The notes beneath the pieces were generated by a model. It saw only the letters and a list, made by a program, of their open reading frames with translations, did no database searches and was not told where the DNA came from. Made by a program: the position numbers and the translations under genes. A DNA stretch of 64,000 nucleotides. It comes from Flavobacteriales bacterium. GTDB lineage: Bacteria; Bacteroidota; Bacteroidia; Flavobacteriales; Flavobacteriaceae. How positions within the stretch are numbered: position 1 is the stretch's first letter; each line of letters begins with the position of its first letter. The stretch spans positions 1 through 64,000 of the forward strand of contig JAMOVT010000003.1 in assembly GCA_027061855.1 (NCBI GenBank), written 5' to 3'. Shown in pieces: positions 15,305-24,900 of this stretch.

Positions 15305-16480
15305 CTATATCATTTTCCTTACTTCTACTAATGTATCCACTGCTTGATCAATTTGTTCTTTTGTATGGGTAGCCATCAATGAAAATCTCAATATTCCCTT
15401 GCCTTTTTCTACTGCCGGATGTACTACCGGATTTACATAAATTCCTTTTTCCAACAATATGGCGCCATATTTATAGGTACTGATATTATCTCCTACAAAT
15501 ATAGGAATAATAGGGGATTGTGTATGTCCGGTATCAAAGCCGTTTTCTTTTAATAATTTTAGCGCATAATCTGTGTTTTGATGGAGTCTTTCTATTCGTT
15601 CGGGCTCTCGTTGAATGATTTCCAATGCTTTGAGTACCGTTGCAGCTGAAGCCGGAGGAATCCCGGCACTGAATAAGAGTGAACGGGAGTTATGTTTGAT
15701 ATAATTAATCACTTCTTCGTCTCCGGCTATAAATCCACCGAGTGAAGCCAGTGATTTACTGAAAGTTCCCATAATCAGATCCGTTTTATCGGTAAGACCG
15801 AAATGAGAGGCCGTACCGGCTCCTTTTTCACCGATTACTCCCAATGCATGTGCATCATCCACCATAATGGAGGCTCCGTATTTTTCTGCCAACTCTACGA
15901 TTTTATCTAAATGGGCAATGTCTCCTTCCATACTAAAAATTCCGTCTGTTACAATTAGATTTGTTTGGTCGGGACCTATTCGCTGTAATATTTTTTCCAA
16001 TCCGGCCATATCATTATGCCTGTATTTCAATGTTTTGGCAAAAGCAAGGCGGGTTCCTTCTATAATGGAAGCATGATTTTTATCATCTATAATTATATAG
16101 TCGTTTCGTCCTACAATACTGGGGATTACTCCCATATTGACCTGGAAACCGGTACTGAAAACAGTAGCTGCCGGTTTTTTTACATAATCGGCCAAAGCTT
16201 TTTCCAATTTTTCATGGAGATCGAGATTGCCATTCATCAAACGGGAACCTGAGGCGCCTGTTCCGTAAAGATCAAGTGCTTCTTTTGCGGCTTGTACCAC
16301 TTCCGGATGCCGGGTAAGTCCCAAATAGCTATTTGATCCAAACATCAAAACTTTTTTTCCTTTATATAATACCTCAGTGTCTTGTCCTGATTCCAATGGA
16401 TGGTAAAAAGGATAGAAGCCCATTTTCATAGCCATTTGGGGTTCATTATAACTTGCGAATTTCTTTTGTAATCTTTTCAT
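15305..16480 (-). CDS. spt: serine palmitoyltransferase (alpha-oxoamine synthase)
   Basis: SPT condenses serine with an acyl-CoA or acyl-ACP to a 3-keto sphingoid base, the first step of sphingolipid synthesis, using PLP. The 391-residue product shows the fold type I features: FGSNSYLGLTRHPEV (47-61), GTGASGSRLMNGN (73-85), His136 in DDKNHASII stacking on PLP, Asp208 and His211 in MVDDAHALG, and the PLP lysine Lys242 in GTFSKSLASLGGF. Related enzymes (KBL, AONS) are alternatives, but the surrounding sphingolipid genes and overall sequence favour SPT. ATG 16480 is chosen; the upstream TTG at 16501 would overlap the preceding gene. Confidence 0.9.
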   Translation of the reverse strand: MKRLQKKFASYNEPQMAMKMGFYPFYHPLESGQDTEVLYKGKKVLMFGSNSYLGLTRHPEVVQAAKEALDLYGTGASGSRLMNGNLDLHEKLEKALADYVKKPAATVFSTGFQVNMGVIPSIVGRNDYIIIDDKNHASIIEGTRLAFAKTLKYRHNDMAGLEKILQRIGPDQTNLIVTDGIFSMEGDIAHLDKIVELAEKYGASIMVDDAHALGVIGEKGAGTASHFGLTDKTDLIMGTFSKSLASLGGFIAGDEEVINYIKHNSRSLLFSAGIPPASAATVLKALEIIQREPERIERLHQNTDYALKLLKENGFDTGHTQSPIIPIFVGDNISTYKYGAILLEKGIYVNPVVHPAVEKGKGILRFSLMATHTKEQIDQAVDTLVEVRKMI

Positions 16481-16490
16481 AATTTCACTA

Positions 16491-19022
16491 TTAAAAATCA
16501 AACTTAAATCTTGCTCTTATCCCGTACTCACTTACATTGGGTAAGTTCAGATAATTGATTCTTTTGATTAAATCTACTCTAAAAAATTTGAATATATTTT
16601 CAACTCCTATACTGGTTTCTATATAGGGTTCCTTGTCAAATGTATATGTATAACTTACACCGTTTATATCTTGAGGGAATTGCATTAATTCCGGATGAAT
16701 TTGCGGGTCGTTTTTTTCGGTCAAAGTTCCATAGATTGTTTTGACGGACGTGACCGCTCTCCATTTCAATTTTTTTATCAGTGGAATCCGGTTTAGCAAG
16801 AAACCGTAAAAATGATGTTCGGCAGATCCCGCCACATATTCATCACTTACAAATTCCATAAAATTCATAAGATTGTAGGAATATAATTGATAGGAGTAGG
16901 TTTGGTTGGCGCGAGGAATAAATAAATTGGTATAAGGGATGCCGCTTCCATATACTTTTCCGGCTTCCACATCAAAATTAGTAAAACCTACGGGCCCGAA
17001 ATAAAACCTTTTGAAAAAGTTGAATTTTAGTTTCGAATATTCATAATCAGAGCCCAAAAAGCCTTTTACGGATTGCAGATAGGTTAACTGAAAAATGGGA
17101 TATTTATTAATAATCGGAACCGTATAATCCATTCCTTCATAGTATTTTTCATTGGGAGCAAATCGCAAAGTAGTAATGATCTGTGAAGAGGTAATATCCG
17201 GTTTGATATAATCTGTAAAATCAAATTGCCAATTTCCGCCGGGAGACTGTTTTAAATATTTTAAGGCTATATCGGTTGAAAAACCACTTCCCCAATCTTT
17301 TTTATGGTTGATTTTAAACATATCATAATAAAGAATTTTATCTGCTACGCCACGTTTGAAAGAAAGTAAAAAATTATCCTCATTGATGAATTGCATTTCC
17401 ATTCCGGGAAAATTGGTTTCTCTTTGATACATAATACCCAGGTAATGTTTTGGGAATTTTCTCAAAGATCTGTGATTCAGTGAAAAATTGGCTTTGATGG
17501 AATATTTAAACTGTTTGTCTTTGTTTGCATAGACAAAATATCCTTCCAAGCGTCTTGTTTTACTAAGTTTTTCACTGGTTTTTCCTCCGAAACGCAATCG
17601 GAAACCTTCGATATCATTAAAACTGTAAAAGGAATTTATAGGACCGACATCCACTTTATTAAAATTCCAATAACCGACTGTGAGAAGCATAATGGTATTG
17701 ATGGTTCTTTTAAAAGCGGGAATGGTTTTAATGGTATCGACCATCTTATAAATATTCTCTTCTTCTTTGGTCAAAGGATCCAAACGTTGTTTTTGCCAAA
17801 AAGTTTCGTCTTTGTCCATGGCATCTACTAACTCCTCTTGTTTCTCAATTCCGTCAAATATTTTGTCATCAATAGGTTGATTTAATTTAAAATTGCTGTA
17901 AGTGACTTTCTTCTTTCCAAAAAAACCTGTCTTCCGTTTCAAAAAACTGAAATCAACAAAAATTTCATCATGAGTTTTCATCCATATTTTATTATCGATG
18001 AATTTGAATTCCTGAATCACCTGGAGATCATTCACAAAATTGAGATTGATATCTTTGGTAACATTCATGATTACTTTTGTTACGGCATATCGCTCATCGT
18101 TTGTGATATATAAATTTCCTTTGAAAGCGAAGTCCTGTTTATTCCGTGGTCTGAATGCCAATTGAATACAATTTTGTCCGTTTACATCGAGGGTGTCAAT
18201 GATATGGAATTTATATACCATCGGAGCAATTTTTGAGATAGGACTGACAAATTGATTGGTCATTAACATCACGGTACCGTCATAAATATCAATATCGCTA
18301 TAAATATAATCTGTCAAAACACCCACCCCTTGATCATTGATATAGTCATGAAAACCGGTGAGCTTACGAGCTTTTATTATTTCTTTTTGATCTTTGGGAT
18401 TTTTTCTAAAATATTCCGTAGAAAGTGTTTCTTCCAAAAATACAGGCAAAAAAGGCTTGCCGTTTACCTTTGATGTATCAACATATTTGAATAGAATTTG
18501 AAGTTTTTTAAATATTTTTTTCTTTTTAAAATCTTCGGTAATATTACTGATGTCAAATTCCACTTTTTTATGCTTGTCATATTGGTAATAATCCAAAGCT
18601 TCTTTTCTGTTTAAATTTTTGTTTTTTAATACTTTTTTGATCAACTCTACTGCGGGATTGTTTTTATTTCTATATCTCACCTTTGTTTTAATTACCACTT
18701 CATCCAATCTTTGAGCATCCGGTTCAAGATAAAAATCCACTCGTTGTGAAGTACCTGTCTTAATATTTTTTATTTGGTTTTTGTAGCCTACATAACTGAC
18801 ACCTATTTTATTGGAAGCCCATTGTGAATCCAATTTATATTCACCGTTAAAATCGGTAGTGGTTCCAATATTTTTGCCTACAAAATAGACAGTTACAAAA
18901 GGCAGAGGCTCCTTTGTTTGTGCATCTTTGATGACGCCGTAAACTTTTGTTACCTCCTGACTTAATACATCAAAATAGGAAAGAGATAATAAAATTAATA
19001 TGATAATTTTATATTTGCTCAT
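16491..19022 (-). CDS. outer-membrane protein with CarboxypepD_reg-like plug and DUF5686 barrel
   Basis: The 843-residue protein has a signal peptide (about 1-21), then a carboxypeptidase-regulatory-like domain (about 25-110: KVYGVIKDAQTKEPLPFVTV, then GTTTDFNGEYKL) and a long DUF5686 region. Its second half is rich in alternating aromatic strands, and it ends in a terminal phenylalanine (RARFKFDF), as outer-membrane beta barrels do. It looks like a TonB-independent relative of SusC-type proteins; no TonB box is evident. It overlaps the GtrA gene by 14 bases and precedes serine palmitoyltransferase by 10, so it is embedded in the sphingolipid operon. A role in moving or anchoring lipid at the outer membrane is inference. 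Confidence 0.82.
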   Translation of the reverse strand: MSKYKIIILILLSLSYFDVLSQEVTKVYGVIKDAQTKEPLPFVTVYFVGKNIGTTTDFNGEYKLDSQWASNKIGVSYVGYKNQIKNIKTGTSQRVDFYLEPDAQRLDEVVIKTKVRYRNKNNPAVELIKKVLKNKNLNRKEALDYYQYDKHKKVEFDISNITEDFKKKKIFKKLQILFKYVDTSKVNGKPFLPVFLEETLSTEYFRKNPKDQKEIIKARKLTGFHDYINDQGVGVLTDYIYSDIDIYDGTVMLMTNQFVSPISKIAPMVYKFHIIDTLDVNGQNCIQLAFRPRNKQDFAFKGNLYITNDERYAVTKVIMNVTKDINLNFVNDLQVIQEFKFIDNKIWMKTHDEIFVDFSFLKRKTGFFGKKKVTYSNFKLNQPIDDKIFDGIEKQEELVDAMDKDETFWQKQRLDPLTKEEENIYKMVDTIKTIPAFKRTINTIMLLTVGYWNFNKVDVGPINSFYSFNDIEGFRLRFGGKTSEKLSKTRRLEGYFVYANKDKQFKYSIKANFSLNHRSLRKFPKHYLGIMYQRETNFPGMEMQFINEDNFLLSFKRGVADKILYYDMFKINHKKDWGSGFSTDIALKYLKQSPGGNWQFDFTDYIKPDITSSQIITTLRFAPNEKYYEGMDYTVPIINKYPIFQLTYLQSVKGFLGSDYEYSKLKFNFFKRFYFGPVGFTNFDVEAGKVYGSGIPYTNLFIPRANQTYSYQLYSYNLMNFMEFVSDEYVAGSAEHHFYGFLLNRIPLIKKLKWRAVTSVKTIYGTLTEKNDPQIHPELMQFPQDINGVSYTYTFDKEPYIETSIGVENIFKFFRVDLIKRINYLNLPNVSEYGIRARFKFDF

Positions 19023-19392
19023 TACTGAAAATAAAATATTTATTCATTAAAAAATTAAACCCGATGCCAACTATTGCAGAGGTGATAATCTTACCCGCTA
19101 TGGGACTTGTTTTAAGGTATTCTACTAAGATATATATACCTATGGTATTCAAAATAATGCTTCCTATCCATACCATAAAATATTTAAAACTTTGTTTTTT
19201 AATAGAGCCGTTTTTGGCTTTAAAAACCCAATTTCTATTCAAAATGAAAGCTGTTATACCACCTGACACTGCACCTATTATTGTGGCAGCAATATACCAT
19301 ATGCCCAATCCTTTTGATAACAATACAAAAACCGAAAAATCAACCAAAGTAGCTAAAAGAGAAACAAAATTATATTTAAAAAATGCTATCAA
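19009..19392 (-). CDS. GtrA-family small membrane protein
   Basis: The 127-residue protein has four membrane helices and the GtrA pattern: FFKYNFVSLLATLVDFSVF at the start, GAVSGGITAFILNRNWVF in the middle and GFNFLMNKYFIF near the end. GtrA proteins are thought to flip polyprenyl-linked sugars across the inner membrane or to support such transfer. Here it lies between the PgpA-like phosphatase and the DUF5686 gene in the inositol-lipid part of the run, which suggests handling of an inositol lipid or intermediate. This is inference. The end overlaps the start of the DUF5686 gene by 14 bases. Confidence 0.85.
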   Translation of the reverse strand: MIAFFKYNFVSLLATLVDFSVFVLLSKGLGIWYIAATIIGAVSGGITAFILNRNWVFKAKNGSIKKQSFKYFMVWIGSIILNTIGIYILVEYLKTSPIAGKIITSAIVGIGFNFLMNKYFIFSNEQI

Positions 19393-19404
19393 TGACTGAT
19401 GGTT

Positions 19405-19875
19405 TTATAATAATTTAATAATGATTTGCATTACAATTAATGCGTAAATTCCAGCTAAAATATCATCCCACATCACTCCCCAATCGGTATGTTTCTCATC
19501 TATTTTTTTTATGCCGAAAGGTTTTGCAATGTCAAAAACCCTGAAAACTGCAAAAGCCAATAAATAGTAATAGAAATTTAAGGGGAGGAATAGAAGGCTT
19601 ATCCATACCCCCACCACTTCGTCTATGACAATTTTATTATCGTCATGTGGCCAAATTTCATGTACTTTTTTAATTGCTTTTACTCCAATCAAAGTAATAA
19701 GAACAATAGCAAGCAAGTCTAAAAACAGAATTATACCTGAGGAAAAATCAAACAAAGTCAATAATTTGTTTAGGAAAAACATTATTAACATCCCTAATAA
19801 AGCCCCGGCTGTTCCGGGAGCTTTCGGAAAATATCCCATTCCCAGACTTGTTGCTATTGCTATATATTTTTTCAC
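19405..19875 (-). CDS. PgpA-family phosphatase; candidate phosphatidylinositol-phosphate phosphatase
   Basis: The 156-residue protein has the PgpA signatures: GMGYFPKAPGTAGALLG near the N-terminus, DEVVGVWISLLFLP in the middle (metal-binding Asp-Glu) and DWGVMWDDILAGIYA toward the end, with about four membrane segments. PgpA normally dephosphorylates phosphatidylglycerophosphate. Placed between inositol-phosphate synthase and GtrA, and without an inositol monophosphatase gene nearby, it more likely converts phosphatidylinositol phosphate to phosphatidylinositol, as assigned to a PgpA-like protein in the Bacteroides inositol-lipid locus. It starts nine bases after the MIPS stop. Confidence 0.82.
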   Translation of the reverse strand: MKKYIAIATSLGMGYFPKAPGTAGALLGMLIMFFLNKLLTLFDFSSGIILFLDLLAIVLITLIGVKAIKKVHEIWPHDDNKIVIDEVVGVWISLLFLPLNFYYYLLAFAVFRVFDIAKPFGIKKIDEKHTDWGVMWDDILAGIYALIVMQIIIKLL

Positions 19876-19884
19876 TTCTTCAAT

Positions 19885-21204
19885 TTAGTCTTCTTCATAA
19901 TAATCTAACCCCAAGTAGTTGATCAAATCTTCGCCCATCATATGACGCAACGTATTTTCCAATTTGATTTTTTGTTGGAAAATATCATGAATAGGAGTTA
20001 ATCCCGGTTTGGTTTGAGGAGATTTATAGTAGAATGATAACCATTCCTGAATACCTTTCATACCGGCACGTTGAGCCAAGTCCATAAATAAAGCCAAATC
20101 CAATACCACAGGAGCAGCAAGTATAGAATCTTTACACAAGAAATTTACTTTGATTTGCATTTTATAGCCTAACCAGCCGAATATGTCGATATTGTCCCAA
20201 CTTTCTTTATCATCCCCACGAGGAGGATAATAATTGATCCTTACTTTATGGTACATATCACCATATAACTCCGGATATTCTTCGGGTTCCAATACACTGT
20301 CCAGTACGCTTAATTTTGAAACTTCTTTGGTTTTAAAAGAATCGGGGTTATCCAAAACATATCCGTCTCTGTTTCCAAGAATATTGGTAGAGAACCAACC
20401 TTCAATACCTAGCAATCTCGTTTTAAAGCCGGGACCTAAAATGGTTTTCATCAAAGTTTGCCCTGTTTTAAAATCTTTTCCGGAGATAGCTACTCCTTCT
20501 TTTTTTGCCAATTCGACCAATGCAGGGATATCAACCGTTAAATTGGGAGCGCCGTTTCCAAAAGGAACACCGCTTTTAATGGCTGCATAAGCATAAATCA
20601 TACTAGGTGCAATAGCCGGATGATTTTCTTCCAAAGCTTTTTCAAATTTGTCAATACTTAAATGTACTTCATCCAACTCGGTATAAACTTCGGTAGAAGC
20701 ACACCAAATCATAACCGCTCTGTCGAGATCATTTTCTTTTTTAAAATTCTCGATATCTTTCATCAAGGCTTTGGCCTCATCCATTTTTGTTTTTTCTTTT
20801 TTTACGTTTTCTCCGTTGATATTTTTTACAAAATCGGGGTTGAAAACCGCTTTCATGGGCTTGATTGCAGAAAGTTCCTCTTTCATTTCGTTTAATAACC
20901 GGTCATCCAGCACTTTTGCTTTCATGGCCGCTTCGTATACATTATCCGTATAAATGTCCCAACCACCGAATACTATATTTTCCAGCGGAGCCAGAGGAAC
21001 AAAATCCTTTATGTCTACATTTCTATTTTCCGTTCTTTTTCCCAGACGGATTTTTCCCATTTGCGTATAAGAACCGATGGGTTTTCCCAAACCTTTATTT
21101 GCAGCTATTACTCCTGCCATAAAAGTAGTGGAAACAGCCCCCATACCGGGAGTTAAAATACCAAGTTTACCGTCTGCTTTTTTGATGTTTTCTTTTGTTT
21201 TCAT
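19885..21204 (-). CDS. myo-inositol-1-phosphate synthase
   Basis: The enzyme isomerises glucose 6-phosphate to inositol 1-phosphate with NAD+. The 439-residue product carries the NAD-binding motif LTPGMGAVSTTFMAGVIA (about 17-34), VFGGWDIYTDNVYEAA, CASTEVY, FGNGAPNLTVDIPALVELA and the active-site region ISGKDFKTGQT, then GWLGYKMQIKVNFLCKDSILAAPV near the C-terminus. I start at ATG 21204; a TTG at 21225 is in frame but less likely. It lies 30 bases after the CDP-alcohol phosphatidyltransferase gene, its probable user. Inositol synthesis is uncommon in bacteria outside Actinobacteria and some Bacteroidota, so this gene anchors the cluster reading. Confidence 0.93.
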   Translation of the reverse strand: MKTKENIKKADGKLGILTPGMGAVSTTFMAGVIAANKGLGKPIGSYTQMGKIRLGKRTENRNVDIKDFVPLAPLENIVFGGWDIYTDNVYEAAMKAKVLDDRLLNEMKEELSAIKPMKAVFNPDFVKNINGENVKKEKTKMDEAKALMKDIENFKKENDLDRAVMIWCASTEVYTELDEVHLSIDKFEKALEENHPAIAPSMIYAYAAIKSGVPFGNGAPNLTVDIPALVELAKKEGVAISGKDFKTGQTLMKTILGPGFKTRLLGIEGWFSTNILGNRDGYVLDNPDSFKTKEVSKLSVLDSVLEPEEYPELYGDMYHKVRINYYPPRGDDKESWDNIDIFGWLGYKMQIKVNFLCKDSILAAPVVLDLALFMDLAQRAGMKGIQEWLSFYYKSPQTKPGLTPIHDIFQQKIKLENTLRHMMGEDLINYLGLDYYEED

Positions 21205-21234
21205 TTTGATATGTTTTTGAAACAATTTATTGAG

Positions 21235-21921
21235 TTAATTAGTCATTATTTTTTTGCAATATTTAATTCTTTGATATGCTGTATAATTGGTCAAAACAGC
21301 CAATATAAATAAGGGTATGGTAAAGACCGAAATATTTTCAAATAAAGGAAAATTCCCCACTTGATATTTAAAATCTCCGGCAATGGAATAAACCACTCCA
21401 TATAAAATAGCCGAGATCCCGATTAATAAAATTCGTTCCGGTCTTTGCATCATTCCTACTTTGCATTCATATCCCAGTCCTTCGGCTCTTGCTCTGGCAT
21501 AGCTTACCATTATAGATCCGATCATGGCTATAAATGCAAAAATTCCACTGAGAAAATAATCAAAAGAAACCAAATAATAGGCGATTCCGAAAAACATAAT
21601 CATTTCACTGTAACGATCAATGATAGAATCGAAAAACGCTCCGAATGTACTCATTTGTCCTGTTTTGCGTGCCAGTTGTCCGTCAAGCATATCAAATACT
21701 CCGGCCAGCAGTAAAACTATGCCAAACAGAGTAATATATCTAGGATCATTTCTTTCTCCTTTTTCGGCTCCATAAATCAAAATTGCCGTAGATAAAATGG
21801 TAATCATAAACCCGATAAGGGTTATTTTGTTAGGGGTAAGTCCTGTTTTAATCAGCAAATTCAAGACAGGGTCGAGCAGACCATAGGCTTTCTTTTTGAT
21901 ATTTTCCCATTTATTATTCAT
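21235..21921 (-). CDS. CDP-alcohol phosphatidyltransferase; candidate phosphatidylinositol-phosphate synthase
   Basis: The 228-residue membrane enzyme has the complete CDP-alcohol signature: Asp77-x2-Asp80-Gly-x2-Ala-Arg-x8-Gly94-x3-Asp98-x3-Asp102 (DMLDGQLARKTGQ, then GAFFDSIIDR). Such enzymes couple CDP-diacylglycerol to an alcohol. The neighbouring inositol-1-phosphate synthase points to inositol phosphate as the acceptor, giving phosphatidylinositol phosphate. A separate phosphatidylserine synthase exists at 48298, so this one is not needed for PS. Its ATG overlaps the stop of the RND pump gene by one base (TAATG), tying the lipid genes to the efflux operon. Confidence 0.87.
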   Translation of the reverse strand: MNNKWENIKKKAYGLLDPVLNLLIKTGLTPNKITLIGFMITILSTAILIYGAEKGERNDPRYITLFGIVLLLAGVFDMLDGQLARKTGQMSTFGAFFDSIIDRYSEMIMFFGIAYYLVSFDYFLSGIFAFIAMIGSIMVSYARARAEGLGYECKVGMMQRPERILLIGISAILYGVVYSIAGDFKYQVGNFPLFENISVFTIPLFILAVLTNYTAYQRIKYCKKIMTN

Positions 21922-24900
21922 TATATTTTTTTTAATATTTTACTTTTAGAAAAAATTCTTTGGAATTTTGCTTTTGCTTGATCTACCAATTCATAAGCTA
22001 CCGGAACCAAATAGACTGTAATTAAGAAAGACGAGGTTAATCCACCGATGATTACCCATGCCAATCCGTTTTTCCATTCACTGGCAGATCCTTTTGCCAA
22101 AGCAATAGGCAACATTCCGATAGCCATGGCTATGGTGGTCATCATAATGGCTCTCATTCGAGTCTTTCCGGCTTTAATCAAAGCTTCTTTGGTTGAAAGT
22201 CCTTCTTTTTTATAATGGTTGGCAAAATCTACAATCAGGATGGAGTTTTTGGTTACCAATCCCATAAGCATAATCAACCCCAACAAAGTAAATACACTTA
22301 GATTGCTCATTGACAGGTTCAAGGCGAGTAAAGCACCTATAATTGCACCCGGAATTGCCAATAGGGTGACCAAAGGATAAATGAAATCATCATAAAGAGC
22401 TACTAACAAGAGATAGATGAGAAGCAGTGAAATGATAAGTACCTTTCCCAGAGCTGAGAAACTGTCCTTTTGTTTTGCGACATCCGATCCCCAACGCATC
22501 TCCACTCCTTCGGGTAAAGGATGTTTGGCCAGATATTCTTCTACTTTTGCAGCGAGGGTACCCGAAGGAATTCCTAATGCTTCGGAAGTTAAAGTAACTG
22601 CCGGTTGACGGTTTAGTCGTTCAAGCATAGAAGGTGTTTTGTCCCGAATGATGTCGGCAATTTGCGATAATTGAATAGGGGCACCTTTTTGGTTTACCAC
22701 ATTGAGTTGGCTCAAACTTGAATAATCTCTTCTGTCAATATCATCATACCAAATTCTAACGGGATATTCCACCCCTTTTTGTGTGATACTGGCGTCATCA
22801 TTTCCTGTGAGTGCCGTACGTATAGCCATTCCCATATAAGCTGTATTTAAGCCCAATTTTTGCATTTTGTCTGCATCGGGAATAATACGGTATTCAGGAC
22901 TTCCTTCTTTAACGGATAATTGTACATTATCAGCACCCGGAATCTGTTTAATGGCTTCTTGCAATTTTTGTGCTTCCTTCATTACTTGCTCCAAGTCACT
23001 TCCGCTTAAAGTAATTTCAATGGGAGCGGAACGAGCCACCAGGCCGATTTCGGCAATCGAATATTTAGCCAATGGATATTTGTCTTGCAAGACTTTTCTC
23101 AATTGAATCATATAAGTCTGGGTAGGCTGCCCGTTTCTTTCTTCAATAGGTTTTAATTGTATGGTTAATTCACTTTCATTTGGCATTCCCACTCCCAAAC
23201 TACCAATTCCGGAGCTAGGACCTCCAATATTGGAAAAAACACTTTCTACATCGGGTTGTTGTTGAATGAAACTTTCTATTTTATGGGTATAAATATTGTT
23301 TTGTTTTACGGAAAATGATTTGTCATATTCCAGGTTGATACGGAATTTTCCTTGGTCGCCCGTTGCAATCAATTCTTGTCCGATAATCTGTTGTTTCATT
23401 AACACTCCCGTTAGGACAATTAATAATAATATAAACCCTCCAAAAATCAATTTATGATCCAAAACCCATTCCAATTGACGTCCGTACCAATCGATAAATT
23501 GATCTAATTTTTTCTCAAACCAAATTAAGAATTTATTGAAGAAGTTTGTAGGACGGATGTCTTCTTTTTTTCCAATTCGTGAAGCCAGCCATGGAGTAAG
23601 GGTGAAACCTACCAATAAACTGGTTAGAGTAGAGGTAATTACCACTACCGAGAATTCTTTTAGCATGTCGGCTACAAAAATTTGCAAGAATAAGATAGGA
23701 AGGAATACAATTACGTCTACCAAGGTAATGGAAATAGCCGAATAACCGATTTCCATCCGTCCTTCATAGGCAGCTGTCCGGCGGTCTTTTCCGCTGTCAA
23801 GGTGACGCTGGATATTTTCTAAAACCACCGTTGCATCATCTACCAGAATCCCAATGATTAAGGACATGGCCAAAAGGGTCATTAAGTTTAATGTGTAACC
23901 CAATAGCCACATGACGGCAAAAGCCGTTACCAATGAGGTGGGAATTGCAACCAATACAATGAGAGCATTACGAAAACTTCTCAAAAACAACAACATAATT
24001 ATCGAAACCAATATAACGGCGATAATTAAATCGTGTATTACAGAATCAACCGCTGCTATTGTATTATCAGTAGTATCATCGGCAATGATAAATTTAACTT
24101 TATATTTTTTATTTTTTTCTTCGATTTTTTTAATTTGTTCCCGTACCCGTTTAGATACATCTACGGCATTGGCATCTCCTTGTTTTTTTATTAAAAGTCC
24201 TATTCCTTCTTCTCCGTTATACCGGCTAACATCGGTAATTTCTTGTATGCCGTCTTTTACTACTGCCAAGTTTTTTACATAAATAGGTACACCTGAGGGC
24301 TTCATTCCGACTTGGACATTTTTTATATCTTCAAGCGTTTGGAATTTCCCGAGAATACGCACCAAATTTCTTTCGGAGTCGGTCTTCACTTCTCCTGCCG
24401 GAATATCTTTTCCCGACATAATAATGGCTTGTGTCACTCTTTCAAGAGGAATTTGATAGAGTTTTAATTTATCCGGGTCGATTTTTACTTGAATTTCTCT
24501 TTGTTGTTTCCCTAAGACAGTGATCTCCGCCACCCCTTTCAATTGTTTGATTTGAGGTAGGTAATCATCTTTCATTTTTTGATAAAATTCGGTCCCGGGC
24601 ATTTCGGCAGTAGCACTGATTGACATAATAGGCAAATCAGCCGGAGATACTTTACTGAATTCCGGACTTAATGCTTCTTTGGGTAATTCGTTTTTAATAT
24701 TATCTATATAACGGGTAGCGTCCTGGATGGTTTTATCTACATCAACACCAGCATTTAAATTCACAATGACAATGGATGCATTGGGTAAGGATTTAGTGAC
24801 CAAATAGTCCAAGCCTTCCAAATTGGATAAAGCATCTTCAATTTTTTTGGATACCGAATTTTCCACTTCTTCGGGAGTGGCTCCCGGGTAAAGTGTTTTT

